A stretch of DNA of 64,000 nucleotides from Plantago major (GCA_026545765.1 CM048841.1:63537608-63601607), one strand, 5' to 3'. Counted from the stretch's first letter, positions 1-11,812 are shown. Notes: a model not told the origin generated them from the sequence alone. Made by a program: numbers and translations.

Positions 1-1946
1 CTGCAATTCTACCCTTTTGAGAGACATAGCACTGTGGGTGTTTACACTTTTCAGTGTTATGTTTCTTTTCAGAGACATACCCAACAATTTTCTTTTTGAC
101 TTGTTTTTCCCACAAAGGTTTAGTCGCGACTGCTTTTCCTTTGTCTACAATCTTTGTCTTCTGACCGATATTATAGATTGTATGGGAACCATCTTGCTGA
201 GTAGTTATGAATGTTCTTCTTTCTTCACTCTTATTCAGAGCGGTAGAACAGTCTATCTACGTTCTCAGCCCAAGTCCTTTCTTTTCTGAAGGATCTCTTA
301 AGTAAGATTGTACTTCAGTAAGAGTGTCACTAGCTTTGGCATAAGATTGAAAAGATAATTCTTTTTTCTTGAGTTCCTTGTTTTCAGAAAGAAGATCTTC
401 ATATTTCTTTTGAAGTTCAGCCATTGCCTCTATATGTGACTTTTCAGTCTCAGATATCTGAGCTTTGAGAAATGCATTTTCAGCGTCCTTTTTCTCAGAT
501 ATCTTAACCAGATGAGAGTTTTCCTTTGCAAGAAAATTCTTTTCTTCTTCTAGATTTTCAGCTCTCGCTCGGATCATTAGAAATTCTCTTTCATAGATAT
601 CAAGTTCTTTCCTGAGATTTTCTAGATCTTTTATTTCTTCCTCATCACTTTCATAAGTGTAACAAGAATTATGTGTTACCTCATCAGCCATAAGACAGTT
701 TTCAATATTAGAGATGTCTGGACCGTCGATCTCAGCAACTCCACACATTTCATTCTTCTTGAAGCCGAAGTCGATTATATCGTGAGTAACTCCACATAAT
801 TCAGGTGATGGTAACGTTGAGTCATCTGAGTCATCTTCAGAGTCTGTCTCAACATCTAGAGCATCCAATTGAGTTTCTTCTGAAGATTCTTCTATCTTTA
901 GTTTGTTGAAGGCAGGGCAATCCTTCTTGAAGTGACCAGGTTTTTGACAGTAGAAGCAGATATCGTTACCAATTTCTGCTTCCTCAGTACTCGGTGCTTT
1001 TTGAGCTGGCTTTTTCAGCGAGCTTTGCATATCCTTGTACTGGTGATAGTTTGAGCCTAGATGCTTTTTCAGCTTCTCTTTGGCTTTTCTTCTCTCAATT
1101 TCTCGACTGACATATTTGCTCATTTGCTTTGCAGCAAGAGCATCCTCAGTCTCTTCCTTGCTTTTCTTCTTTTCAGAAGTTCCTTGAGTAATTAGAGCAA
1201 CATTCTGCAACTTTTCAGTTGTTTGTTCTCTTTGAGTTGTCTCATAATCAACCGTAGCAAGATGAGAGAAAAGTTCCACTGGAGTGATATTTGGCATTCC
1301 TTGGTTAAAATAAAAGAATTTAGTATGCTCCCAGTTGTGGTTAAGACTTCTGACAATAGTCTTAATCTTCTCTGACTGGGAGTATCTATTGCTTTCCCCA
1401 AGTGCTGCCATATCACTCATAAGAGTGGTGAATCTAAAATCAAGTTCTTCCAGAGTTTCAGTGGGACCTTGTTTGAAATTTTGAAATTTCAACTTTAGAA
1501 CTTCGAACTTGTTTTCCTTGGTTTTCTCAGTTCCGGCACAGATTTCTTCAATCAGTTGCCAGGCAACTTTCGCCGTTTTAGCACCCCCACAGTTTACACT
1601 GTATGTGCTCAGGTGTTGATCTGATGATGATGTTACGAGCTTGACCATCCAGACGATTCCTCTTGGCATCTTCCGATGTCCAGAGTTCTCTGGGTTTTGG
1701 TTCGTAAATAACTTGACCAGTAGATCTTCCACTTGTTGACGCGTCTGTTTGTGAAGATCCTTCGCTTTGATCTCTGTCTCTACCATTCGAAACCTCTATG
1801 ACTTGCTTAAGTTGTTGAATGATTATTGGGCCATTCTTTATCACTTCGATCATTTCGTCGCTTATGGCTTCAAGGTGGAGCATCATGTTATTTTTCCATT
1901 TCTCGTAGTTCTCCGGTTTGAGAACTGGTGCATCACTCAGAGACAT
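1..1946 (-). pseudogene. gag: Copia A gag (partial)
   Basis: This is the capsid/nucleocapsid gene of element A. The start at 1946 (MSLSDAPVLKPENYEKW) matches the start used in C at 18158. Parts in order are a DUF4219/UBN2-type gag domain (YEKWKNNMMLHLEAISDEM, then the NFKQGPTETLEELDFRF region), a CX2CX4HX4C zinc knuckle (CFYCQKPGHFKKDC, near 918-960), a Ser/Asp/Glu-rich linker and a long coiled coil (about 340-630). A coiled-coil extension of gag is typical of Sireviruses. The frame continues off the left edge. It is broken in a few places relative to C. The assignment to copia gag is firm. Confidence 0.85.
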
Positions 1947-2016
1947 ACCTGCACACTTAACACACAAATTAAATAGTCCTCAAAAGTGGACAAAGTTCCT
2001 TCACCTATCTGGGGAT

Positions 2017-2840
2017 CTAGGAATTAGACCAACAGACAATGTTGCCAACAATGTTGTTCAACACTGTCTACAGTTAACAGATAGCAGCGGAAGAATAATA
2101 ATGAAACTTATATTACCAAGTCAATATATAGAAAAATATATTGGCAGCGCCTTAGGTAAAATATCTACTGACAGGAAAAGTAGATCTAATCAACTAGATT
2201 TAATACAATCACAAACGATTGATTAAACAACCAAAACTAGCCCTAGAAAAACCAACAGTAAAAGCTATTCTAGGTCGATGTTTGAAAGAGTTATTCCAAC
2301 AATGAATACTCTTAGACAAACTCTAAAGCTAGCAGAAAACAAGAAGCCTAAACTCTTTTAATATAATCTCGATTGATCATCAAAAGGCCCAACCTTGCTT
2401 TGCTGAATCCTTGCATATATATACTTGAAATATCGACCTCTTCCATCTATGTCGAAAGGCAATAGAATTTCAGCAAAGGCAATTTTCCTTTTACTTGTTT
2501 TCTTCAATATACGTATAGAAGGAAATTCCCATATTTCGATTCTTCATAAAATATGTTCCTTCTTGCTTTCACCACAAAATTTCTTTTCCTTAAATCATCT
2601 CTTGTTCGGTTGTCAATACTTCGATCAAGTTTCACCTTGATGTGCTTTGTCTTTGATGTCGACCACAATGTTATATCTTCAATGTTATGCCAGCATTGAA
2701 TTCTATCCTGTCACAATGTTATACAACATTGGTAGTCCTGCAGCTTCACAAACAACAACAAACACAAACTTGGAACTGATTATTGAAAGACAAGATTATC
2801 AAAATATAAATGCATACTGCACATGCATACTGCACTTTCA
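2017..2840 (-). repeat. 3' LTR of copia B
   Basis: It matches 11828-12682 over about 820 bp and ends in GCACTTTCA beside the polypurine tract. The outer end is shorter than in the partner LTR. It holds several CAATGTTG/CAACATTG words. Confidence 0.9.
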
Positions 2841-2841
2841 A

Positions 2842-3056
2842 TCTCCCCCTTAATCTTAGTCTTTCATCACAAAACAAAACACGAGATTAATAGAAGCATA
2901 ACTAAGAACTGCTAAAGATCTATTCTCCCCCTTAACCAGACAGCTTAAGAAATATTCAAGGGAGTTTAAAATATTACAGACCCACAAAAAACAAAATAGA
3001 ATTGTTGAACACAGAATCAAGTAAAATGAACTCAAGTTATCTATTCTCCCCCTTTT
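2842..3056 (-). promoter_or_regulatory. Multiple polypurine tracts of B
   Basis: Three minus-strand AAGGGGGAGA-type tracts lie at 2842-2852, 2925-2933 and 3045-3054. The first directly abuts the 3' LTR and is the likely primer for plus-strand DNA synthesis. A fourth GAGGGGGAG tract lies at 5507-5514. Repeated polypurine tracts are a described Sirevirus trait; here they are seen directly. No other feature is evident between 2841 and 3109. Confidence 0.75.
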
Positions 3057-3109
3057 TGTGAGGAAAGAAAAGAAACTAGAGTACTTCTGAACTTCAGATT
3101 GTTTGAGAT

Positions 3110-5023
3110 CTACTCATCAAGCCCTTTGATTTGCTCCAAAATCAGCTTGTCCTGTTCAGTTAGAATACCTGTAGACAGAGTTTCAATGTTAGGGATCAAT
3201 GTTGAACCAACATGTAGGTCAACATTGGAACGTTGAGCAGCAACCACAGAGCTTTCTGGTGCATCAGTTTTGCCAATAGAAAGAGGAATACTCTCCTCCA
3301 CATCCATGTTTACAGAAACATCAAGATCTACCCAAGGAAGATCACAGATCCTGTCATGTGTTTCCAGCAGTTGTTTGGTGACTGTGATGGATTTGAAGTT
3401 GGAATGATAGACATCATTGGCTTTGACCTCAATACCCTGCAACTGAAGGACAGCAAATATGGTGGATGGGAGTATCAAATGACCTCTGATCCCTCTATTC
3501 TTGGAATTTTCTAGATGCTTGAGAATCCTTTCTCCCAGATTGACATTGTATCCCATTTTGATCCTGTAGAGCAACATGGCTGCCTCTTGACTGAGCTTGT
3601 TGTTATTGGAAGATGGCGTTGGTTACCAAAAGCAAATCCTGGCAAGAACAGAGACTAGGGAACAACAATATTTCAGGTCTAGAGTCCCAGTAGGCCAAGA
3701 TTTTAATTTTCCTGCAGTTAGCTCTCTAGCAATCTCATCCATAGTCACCTCCACAGGAGTCTCAACCTCATCCCTATTTCTATGCAGCACTGTATTGATA
3801 TCCTTAGAAGTCAAGAAAAATACATCACCCCTAAGATACACACAGTGATGTTTACCATGCCCTTCAATACCAAAATTCTCAAATAAATGAGCATAGAATT
3901 CTCTGATGATTTCAGGAACAAAAGCAGCATATTGGGTAACAGCATGATATAGATTCCTTTTCTTCAGATAGGTAACTAAGTTATACTCTTCAAATGAAGC
4001 CTCTTTAATTATCTTCTCAACATCTATAGCATTATTTTTTATTTTCTCATATTTTTCTAGATTCTTGTTATCATAGAACAAAGGAGAGACTGCATCTTCA
4101 TCCCAATCAGAACCATCTGTAAAAATAGGTTCAGAGGGTAGATCATTTACCTCAGGATCTTCAATCTGATCTTCTCCAAGAATGACATCCTCATCATCAA
4201 GTGATTCTTCTTCAGATTCTTCTTCTGTCTCAGCTTCATAATCTTCAGAGTCATCTGAGCTTTCATCTGTGTTGCTCAGATCTTCTTCATCAACCACTGA
4301 CTCATCCTTTGAGTCATCTTCTGTTTCTGGCTCATAATCCTCCATATCATCAGAGCTTTCATCATTGTTATCATCATGAGCAACCGATGTTGAAACAACA
4401 TCCTCATCTATATTCATAGGGTCACTTTCTGTTTTCTCTGAGTCATCTGACTGCCAATCTTCCACCACAACTGGTTCAATAGTAGGCTCATCTGCGGGTT
4501 TCTCAACATTTTCAAAGTGCATGCTTGTCTGATTCTCATCACCATTCAGGCCATCAGTAGCCGTTTCCCCTGTTCTGTCAGGTTGTTGTACATCATCTTT
4601 TTCAACAGATGAAGGAATTTGGGGGTTTTCTCTCAGATCTGCATGTTGAATTTCAGTATGTTCAACATCTTTCCCAGTATCCTCCATGGGAGCATCTTTC
4701 TCTATCCCCATTGGGCTTTCATCGTCATCCCTTAGATCTTGTGGCAAGTCGACTGGCATGTTTCCCAAATTAACAAGGGTTTCTGCAGCAAACTGAGAGG
4801 GGTTTGATGGTGACGACTCTGTTTGGGGTTTTGAAGATGGAGATGGTGGTTTTGGTACTGGTGAGGGGGATTTTTCAGCACATTCTTCCGAATCCTCACT
4901 TATCTCATAGACTGGAATCTCAAAATCGGCAGGTTCGGCACGGATGGGAAGAGGATAAGCTTGCTCCCCCTCAGGTGTTTGCAACGAAAATCCGGGTAAG
5001 ACAGGTTTTGTTGGAGACGACAT
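3110..5023 (-). pseudogene. Accessory (env-position) gene of B, acidic protein
   Basis: This gene lies between RNase H and the 3' LTR, where Sireviruses carry an env-like frame. It starts MSSPTKPVLPGFSLQ at 5023. A Pro/Ser-rich N-terminus is followed by an extremely acidic Asp/Glu/Ser tract (about 4150-4400) with repeats of the ESSDDxEDYExETE type. Next comes a globular part with an FVPEIIREFYAHLFENFG motif (about 3860-3920), and further on GIRGHLILPSTIFAVLQLQGIEV-like sequence (about 3430-3510). That pattern resembles the 'putative plant transposon protein' domain common in plant retroelements (from memory, not searched). I see no signal peptide or transmembrane helix, so an envelope role is not supported. 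The region is broken at least once. Confidence 0.6.
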
Positions 5024-6462
5024 TGCTCAGATTGTGAGTGTAGAGATGAAGGAGAAAGAGCGGGAGAGTGGTTTGGTTGAGAGTGACAAGTGAAAAATGT
5101 GAGGGGAAAGTGAAGAGTTTGGGAGTAAAAAGTTTTTTTTTTTTTTTTTTAATATTGTAATGATTGTGGTTTGGATAGGTGGCAGTTTTTGTGAGTGGTG
5201 GAGAAGTGGGCTAATGAGAGAAGGTAATATGGTTGAAGGAGTGTTTTTGGTTGGTTTGCTTCAAAGATCATAACCATATATATCAAAACACAAACCAAGA
5301 TCTCATACCTGTTGTTAATATGAGATTAAGGAAAGCAAATGACCACCGTATCAATTAGGTCAAAAATGAAGGAGAATCTCAAAACTCAACCTAGGGAGGT
5401 GCATTTTTTGGTTTGAAACAAATCAAGATCAAATAAGAGTAAGACACTTGACAGATAAAAAAAAAACGGATGTAGGAAGACACAAAATTACTCAGACACA
5501 AAAATACTCCCCCTCAAACCCAACCCAAAAACACAGAGAGAGCACACAAAAACACAGCAAAGAAATGTACTTCAAGCAAATGCAATGTTGACCAGGATGT
5601 TGGCTCAACATTGATGACAACATCGGGAAATCAGACCATTCTTAATGTAAGTCAGCCAGGAAACCAAGTCTCAAGATGTGCAGATTCGATTAACACCACT
5701 GATGCTGCAGGCAAGACAGAAAGAGAAAGAAATACCAAAGAAACACACCCAACATTGCCTCAAAAAATAAATTGAACAATTAACATAAGTTTGAGTGGGG
5801 GTGACCATGAGACCGTGAACCATGTCAAATAATTGGAACACTATGAATCCGCTCCAAAGCCGAAGCCTATGTGGAGTTAGGCAAACACACGTCTCATGGC
5901 ATAAAGATCACTCATTTGACCACATTGGATTATTTGGTACTCAGAAAGTGAACCAGCAGCATTACAAGTATCGGCACTTTTGTGCGTGTTGGTTTCCAGT
6001 ACAGACCATCAACCCTCACGACATATGACACATTGGCCACGTCGATATTTGGATAGTATTTGAAACCTGCCCAACACGATCCTCGACGGAAACACTTTGA
6101 GCCCTTTTTAACATAAGTCATTAGATTTATTAAGCATAAAGGACAGGAGGCAACATCAAGTGTGAGTCCAGGTACGAGTAAAAATAGCCAAAAGGCAGCA
6201 ACAGAGGGTTTTACATAAAGAAAACACACAGGAGACTCAATCCCTTTCAACCTTGGTTTCAAACAGTCTTTCAACCCCTAAGCATCACCACTGTAAGCTA
6301 CAAATCAGGAATAGCCATCGACCAGTACAGAAGCACAGAAAACACATTGACACACAAGAAGAAAAAGAAAAAAAAAATTAAACAGAAAAAAATAACACAA
6401 GATAAACATAGAAGGCAATGTTGACTGTGATGTTATGTCAACATTGCTTGCAGCAAATCCTA
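5024..6462 (-). other. Spacer between RNase H and accessory gene of B
   Basis: About 1.4 kb without a convincing reading frame. It holds a T run of about 22 (5129-5150), a purine tract at 5507-5514 and paired CAATGTTG/CAACATTG words near 5586/5607, 5751 and 6415/6441. It probably serves as leader or promoter for the accessory gene; no clear TATA box was identified. Confidence 0.45.
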
Positions 6463-8364
6463 TCAAATAGTGCAAAGACCAAGAGACCTTCTCAAACTAA
6501 AGAATCTCTCCTTATCAAGGGGCTTTGTGAAAATGTCAGCTAACTGATTTGTGGTATCAATGTGTTGTATGTCAATAATTTGTTTGGAGACTAGGTCTCT
6601 AAGAAAATTATGTCGAATGGCTATATGCTTGGTGCGTGAGTGTTGAACAGGGTTCTTGGAAATGTGAATGGCACTTAAGTTATCACAAAACATCAAAAGA
6701 GTGTCACTTTGGAACCCATATTCATGCAGCATATTGTTCAGCCAAATTAGTTGAGACACACAACTCCCAGCCGCTACATATTCAGATTCAGCAGTAGAGA
6801 GAGACACACAATTTTGTTTCTTACTATACCATGACACAAGATTTGGTCCAAGATAAAAACAACCTCCACTAGTTGATTTTCGATCATCTAAGTCACCAGC
6901 CCAATCAGAATCACTAAATCCCAACAGATTAGTGTTTGAATCACATGCATACCATAATCCAAGATTAACAGTTCCTGATATATATCTAATGATTCTTTTG
7001 ACAGCAGTTAAATGAGATATTTTGGGTTTGGATTGATACCTGGCACACACACAAACAGAAAACATGATGTCAGGTCTGGTGGCTGAAAGATACAAGAGAC
7101 TTCCAATCATTGATCTATACAATGTTGGGTCAACATCGTCCCCAACATCAGTTTTGCTGAGTTTCAGAGAAGTAGCCATGGGAGTGCTGCAAGGTTTGGC
7201 ATTTTCCAGACCAAATTTTGTGATAAGATTCTTGGCATATTTCTCTTGAGAGATAAAGAGGCCATCCTGTTTCTGCTGTATCTGGAGCCCCAAGAAGAAA
7301 CTGAGTTCACCAGTCATACTCATCTCAAAGGTTCCTGTCATGGCTTGCACAAACTTATCTAGCAAGGAGAGGTTAGTAGCACCAAATACAATATCATCAA
7401 CATAGATTTGAGCAATGCAGATGTCTTTTCCTTTCCTGAGGATAAACAGAGTTTGATCTCCCTCACCCCTTTTAAATCCTAACCCAACTAGGAATTCTGT
7501 CAACCTAGCATACCAAGCGCGCGGGGCTTGTTTCAAACCATACAATGCTTTTCTTAGTTTAAAAACATGGTCAGGGTAAAGAGGATCTTCAAACCCTCTA
7601 GGTTGTTCAACATACACTTCTTTGTCAATGTAACCATTCAAGAAAGCTCCTTTAACATCCATTTGATTGAGTTTTATGTTAAGACAACATGCTATGGCTA
7701 GGAGAAAGCGAATGGACTCTAATCTAGCAACAGGAGCGAAGGTCTCATCAAAATCAATGCCTTCCACTTGAGTGTAACCTTGAGCAACCAATCTGGCTTT
7801 GTTTTTTACAACTACCCCCTTTTCATCAATCTTATTTTTGAAAATCCACTTGGTGCCTATGACATTTATATTATGGGGACGGGGAACAAGAGTCCAGACT
7901 TCATTTGTTTGGAATTGACGAAGTTCATCTTGCATTGCTTCTATCCAAAAATCATCAGCAAGAGCTTCTTTCACATTTTTAGGTTCAATTAACGAGACAA
8001 AGCATGAGGAACTTACAGAGTGACATATTTCAGCAAGTCTGAGTGTTTCCTTGTAATTTTTGCGCGTGTTTCCCCTCAATGTCCTTCCTCCTGGATTTCC
8101 AATTACTTGGGATCTGGGATGATCTTTGCGAATTCTAGGAGGAGGATCCTTTCGTGAGTCAGGAGACATAGGTGCAGCATTACTGCCAGTTGGATTGTCA
8201 GATTCAGCCTCAGTCTCATTGTGGGGATCAGCTTGTTCTTCATCAACATGAGTGAAGATCTGGGATGTTGAACTTAATGTTGAGTCATCATTGCATAGGG
8301 GGGATGTTGGCACAACATTGCCCACATCATGGGCTCTTTCACGTTGATCATCAGCTGGAGTCAC
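6463..8364 (-). CDS. pol: Copia B pol: reverse transcriptase and RNase H
   Basis: The 633-residue frame carries the C-terminal half of copia Pol. RT_copia begins near residue 135 (EALADDFWIEAMQDELRQF), with KARLVAQGYTQ, the MDVKGAFLNG block, [11 protein letters not shown] and the catalytic YVDD at about residue 320. RNase H follows with SDSDWAGDLDDRKSTSGG and LSTAESEYVA (about residue 523), and the protein ends with LADIFTKPLD. The first 130 residues are a Ser/Pro/Asp-rich linker after integrase. All catalytic motifs are visible, consistent with a young insertion. It follows the gag-PR-INT part on the same strand. Confidence 0.93.
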   Translation of the reverse strand: MTPADDQRERAHDVGNVVPTSPLCNDDSTLSSTSQIFTHVDEEQADPHNETEAESDNPTGSNAAPMSPDSRKDPPPRIRKDHPRSQVIGNPGGRTLRGNTRKNYKETLRLAEICHSVSSSCFVSLIEPKNVKEALADDFWIEAMQDELRQFQTNEVWTLVPRPHNINVIGTKWIFKNKIDEKGVVVKNKARLVAQGYTQVEGIDFDETFAPVARLESIRFLLAIACCLNIKLNQMDVKGAFLNGYIDKEVYVEQPRGFEDPLYPDHVFKLRKALYGLKQAPRAWYARLTEFLVGLGFKRGEGDQTLFILRKGKDICIAQIYVDDIVFGATNLSLLDKFVQAMTGTFEMSMTGELSFFLGLQIQQKQDGLFISQEKYAKNLITKFGLENAKPCSTPMATSLKLSKTDVGDDVDPTLYRSMIGSLLYLSATRPDIMFSVCVCARYQSKPKISHLTAVKRIIRYISGTVNLGLWYACDSNTNLLGFSDSDWAGDLDDRKSTSGGCFYLGPNLVSWYSKKQNCVSLSTAESEYVAAGSCVSQLIWLNNMLHEYGFQSDTLLMFCDNLSAIHISKNPVQHSRTKHIAIRHNFLRDLVSKQIIDIQHIDTTNQLADIFTKPLDKERFFSLRRSLGLCTI

Positions 8365-8415
8365 AGTTTCTGGTACGTTCTCATGTGTAGAAGAGTCAGA
8401 GGTTGAGTCAATATC

Positions 8416-11400
8416 CTATTCAGCACCTACAGAGATCTTCTTCTGGGCATAGGGCTCAGAGTCATCAAAGGAAACATTCACAGACTCTTGTATAGTTTGC
8501 AATCTAGGATTATATATTGTATACACTTGACTATTTTGAGAGTACCCTACAAAGATTCCTTTGTCACTTTTAGCATCAAACTTCCCTAGATGTTCTCTAT
8601 CATTAAGAATGTAACACACACATCCAAATACATGAACGTACTTAAGATTGGGTTTTCTACCTTTTAACATCTCATAGGGAGTGGTCAGAGAACCTGGACG
8701 AAGATAGACACGATTGATTATGTGACAAGCAGTGTTCACAGCTTCAGCCCACAACCTTTTTGATAGGTTCATTGAGCTCAACATCACTCTGGCCATTTTT
8801 TGAAGAGTCCTGTTTTTCCTTTCAGCAATACCATTTTGTTGTGGTGTCTTAGGAGCTGAGTATTCATGCATGATCCCTTTCTTTTCACAGTATTTATCAA
8901 AGAATTGATTCTCGAATTCTTTACCATGATCAGATCGAATTCTTTGAACAAGAGTAGAGTACTGATTACAACATTTTGCATGCCAGTTTTTGAAGGATTC
9001 AAAAGTTTCTGATTTTTCTTTCAAAAAATTGACCCAAGTGTATCTAGAAAAATCATCAACTATAACATAGATATACCAGGCTCCTCCTAAACTTTTAGCT
9101 TCTATAGGACCCATGAGATCCATATGCAGGAGTTCAAAGCAGTTAAAAGTACCTCTTTGTTGTCCTTCAATCAGAAGTGGCTGGTGTATCGCCTTGGTTT
9201 GTTTTCCCATAAGGCAGTCGCCACACACATGTTTCCCTACATTGGTAAGCTTCGGCACTCCTGTCACCACATTGTTTTTGATGATCTTCTCCAGATTTCT
9301 GTAATTGACATGCCCCAGTTTCTTATGCCACAATATTGCATCATCATGTTGAGCAACATTGCATTTGAGAGGAATATCCATCACATAGCAGTTGTCCTGT
9401 GATCTCACACCTGTCATTACAGTTAATTTGTCCACACAAGTGTAAACTTTGCAATAACGTTTATCAAACTTGACTTTCAGATCATCATCACACAAGTGGC
9501 TTATACTGACAAGATTAGCAGTTAAACCCTCAACAAGAAGAACATTTGAGAGTTTCGGATATCCTTTAAGGCACAGTGTTCCCTTTCCAAGTATTTTGCT
9601 TTGGTATCCTCCTCCATATGTTACCGTACCTGTCTTTTGAGCTACAAAATTTGACAAATTTGACGGGTTACCGGTCATGTGCCTAGAGCAACCACTGTCG
9701 AAGTACCATTTTCCAGCATTGTTAGGGGAAGTAGCAACAGAAAAAGCAACATTGCAAGTATGTTTTTCTTTAGCTACCCAAACATGTTTCGAGACACTCT
9801 TGTGTTTTTTTATCTGTCCTGGAGATTTGCCTCGTTTAGGTGAACTAGGAAAGAACTTCAGAGTTTTAAGATTACATCTTTCAGTCTCTGTTGAAGTGGA
9901 TGTTGTCACAACATTGCAGCTAGCATCACTGTTTTGTTCTTTGAAGCTGGATGGGAGGGAATGTGGAGAGATTCTTGAGGTTGGAGGTCTCAAGATGTTC
10001 CCTTTTAAGTCCTTTTGGTACTTGAAAGCAGAAGGCTTTTTGTGACCGGTTTGTGAGAAGTGCACAAACAAATCTTTTTCTTTGACAAACGTAGGACCTT
10101 TTATGAGCTCAGAAAGAGGTTTGACAACTTTTGGGGTATCAGGGTTATCAGTGCAGTTCATGTTGCACCCAAGTTTTTCTTCAAAATAAGCATCATAACT
10201 ACTGGTGTACCCTAGACCAGTGGTCCTATCATTGTTCACTTCAAGCATATCATTAAGTCTAGAAGTAGAGGAGTTCCATTTTGCAATTACCTTCTTTTCA
10301 TTATCTAGTTCAGAGATTACCTTGAACAGTTCAGTGTCCTTCTTTGTTAATTCAGCTTCTAGTTTGACAATGGTGTCTTTCAGATTGTAGTTCTCTTTCT
10401 CAGTTTTCTTGAGGAGTTTCCTGAGAGTCTTCCATTCACTGAAGAGTTTCTCATACATCTGTTGCAGATCCTTCACCATTTGATCGGCATTGACTTCCTC
10501 TTCTGAAGGACTATCTATATCAAAATCCACAGAACCATGTAGACATAAAACATCAGAGATTCCTGACTTCTCAGGTTTGGTTAGTGCCAAAATTTCACAG
10601 TTCTCGGAGTCATCATAGTCAAAGAAGATTTCTATTCCTGATGTTGTCTTGACGATGTTGTCCCAACATTGGTCATCAACATTGTAAGTGGATGAGCGGA
10701 GAGCTCTGGCATTGGTAGTTGAATCATCTTCTTTTTCTTCATCTTCCTGTTCTTCATCTGAGTCATCACTGAGACAAGCAAGAAGATTCTTTTTCTCTTT
10801 TCTGAGATTGTTAGCACATTCATTTTGATAATGACCCCACCCTTGGCATTCAAAACATCTAATCTTACTAAGAGGAGTGCGATCGAAATCAGATTCAGAG
10901 CTAGTTTTGGAAGCAGAACCAGTTTTGAAAGTATTGGTTTTCTTTTTGAAATTTTTAGTTCCACTTGAGGATCCTTGACCAGAGTTTTTCCTGAATCTAA
11001 GTTTTTTGAACTTCCTCACAAGATTGTTGAATGCTTCCTCAGTCATATTGTCAGACTCATCACTACTACTATCAGGCTTTGAAGATTTAGCTTTAGAAAC
11101 AGAGTGAAGGGAGATACTATGAGTTTTCATACCTTGTCTCTCATTTTCATTTAGTTCAAAGTTTTTCAAATTGTTCAACAGGGTATGAAAATCCATAGTT
11201 GCCAAGTTATGAGTATCTTCCAAAATAGTGACTTTTGTATTAAATCTTGAGGAAAGAGATCGAACAGCTTTGGAAACAAGTTGCCTATTAGAAATAGCTT
11301 CTCCCAGTCTTTGGACTTCATTTGAGAGAGTCAAAAGTTTTTCGAAATAGGAGTCAATGGTTTCTTCCTCCGCCATTCTTAGATTTTCAAATTGAGACCA

Positions 11401-11796
11401 AAGCATTCTAAGTTTAGTTTGTTTGACACTAGCATCCCCTTCACAATGACTCTGAAGTAAGTCCCAAGCTTGTTTTGCAGTAGTGCAGTTTTGAATAATT
11501 TTAAACATGTGAGAATCTACATGACCAAAGATAGCATTTAAGGCATTTTCATTATAAGAGCTAAGAAGTATGTCACCTGCAGAGAAGCGTTCTTCAGGGA
11601 TGGGGACAACATCACCATCAGCATCAGGTCCTTCAGTTGGCCAGGTGTATCCTTCCAGAATGGATCTCCAAGCACGGACATCAAGGGACTTGATGTATGT
11701 CCTCATCCGAATTTGCCAGTAATGGTAGTTGGACCCATCAAGCACAGGTGGTCTATTGTAGTTTGCATCCATTGTAGTAGTACCAAATCCTGACAC
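8416..11796 (-). CDS. gag-pol: Copia B gag-protease-integrase polyprotein
   Basis: This is one open frame of 1126 residues. The N-terminal gag domain (PPVLDGSNYHYWQIRMRTYI, DUF4219/UBN2 type) is followed by a CX2CX4HX4C knuckle (CFECQGWGHYQNEC, about residue 312), an acidic linker and a coiled coil (about 440-520) typical of Sirevirus Gag. Protease shows WYFDSGCSRHMTG (about 697), the pre-integrase zinc site begins WHKKLGHVNYRNL (about 820), and integrase has HMDLMGP (about 892), SDHGKEFEN and PQQNGIAERKNRT, fitting the D,D-35-E core. The start lies about 20 bases inside the primer site, as usual for copia elements that fuse gag and pol. Confidence 0.94.
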   Translation of the reverse strand: MSGFGTTTMDANYNRPPVLDGSNYHYWQIRMRTYIKSLDVRAWRSILEGYTWPTEGPDADGDVVPIPEERFSAGDILLSSYNENALNAIFGHVDSHMFKIIQNCTTAKQAWDLLQSHCEGDASVKQTKLRMLWSQFENLRMAEEETIDSYFEKLLTLSNEVQRLGEAISNRQLVSKAVRSLSSRFNTKVTILEDTHNLATMDFHTLLNNLKNFELNENERQGMKTHSISLHSVSKAKSSKPDSSSDESDNMTEEAFNNLVRKFKKLRFRKNSGQGSSSGTKNFKKKTNTFKTGSASKTSSESDFDRTPLSKIRCFECQGWGHYQNECANNLRKEKKNLLACLSDDSDEEQEDEEKEDDSTTNARALRSSTYNVDDQCWDNIVKTTSGIEIFFDYDDSENCEILALTKPEKSGISDVLCLHGSVDFDIDSPSEEEVNADQMVKDLQQMYEKLFSEWKTLRKLLKKTEKENYNLKDTIVKLEAELTKKDTELFKVISELDNEKKVIAKWNSSTSRLNDMLEVNNDRTTGLGYTSSYDAYFEEKLGCNMNCTDNPDTPKVVKPLSELIKGPTFVKEKDLFVHFSQTGHKKPSAFKYQKDLKGNILRPPTSRISPHSLPSSFKEQNSDASCNVVTTSTSTETERCNLKTLKFFPSSPKRGKSPGQIKKHKSVSKHVWVAKEKHTCNVAFSVATSPNNAGKWYFDSGCSRHMTGNPSNLSNFVAQKTGTVTYGGGYQSKILGKGTLCLKGYPKLSNVLLVEGLTANLVSISHLCDDDLKVKFDKRYCKVYTCVDKLTVMTGVRSQDNCYVMDIPLKCNVAQHDDAILWHKKLGHVNYRNLEKIIKNNVVTGVPKLTNVGKHVCGDCLMGKQTKAIHQPLLIEGQQRGTFNCFELLHMDLMGPIEAKSLGGAWYIYVIVDDFSRYTWVNFLKEKSETFESFKNWHAKCCNQYSTLVQRIRSDHGKEFENQFFDKYCEKKGIMHEYSAPKTPQQNGIAERKNRTLQKMARVMLSSMNLSKRLWAEAVNTACHIINRVYLRPGSLTTPYEMLKGRKPNLKYVHVFGCVCYILNDREHLGKFDAKSDKGIFVGYSQNSQVYTIYNPRLQTIQESVNVSFDDSEPYAQKKISVGAE

Positions 11797-11812
11797 CAGT
11801 AGTTAGGTGGCT

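Noticed and set aside
5930-6274. Minus-strand 114-codon frame in the B spacer as a gene
   Set aside because: No family resemblance and no repeat of it elsewhere; treated as chance frame in non-coding spacer.
9124-10045. Plus-strand frames of 92 and 122 codons opposite B gag-pol
   Set aside because: They lie antisense to strongly conserved protease and integrase sequence and have no features of their own.
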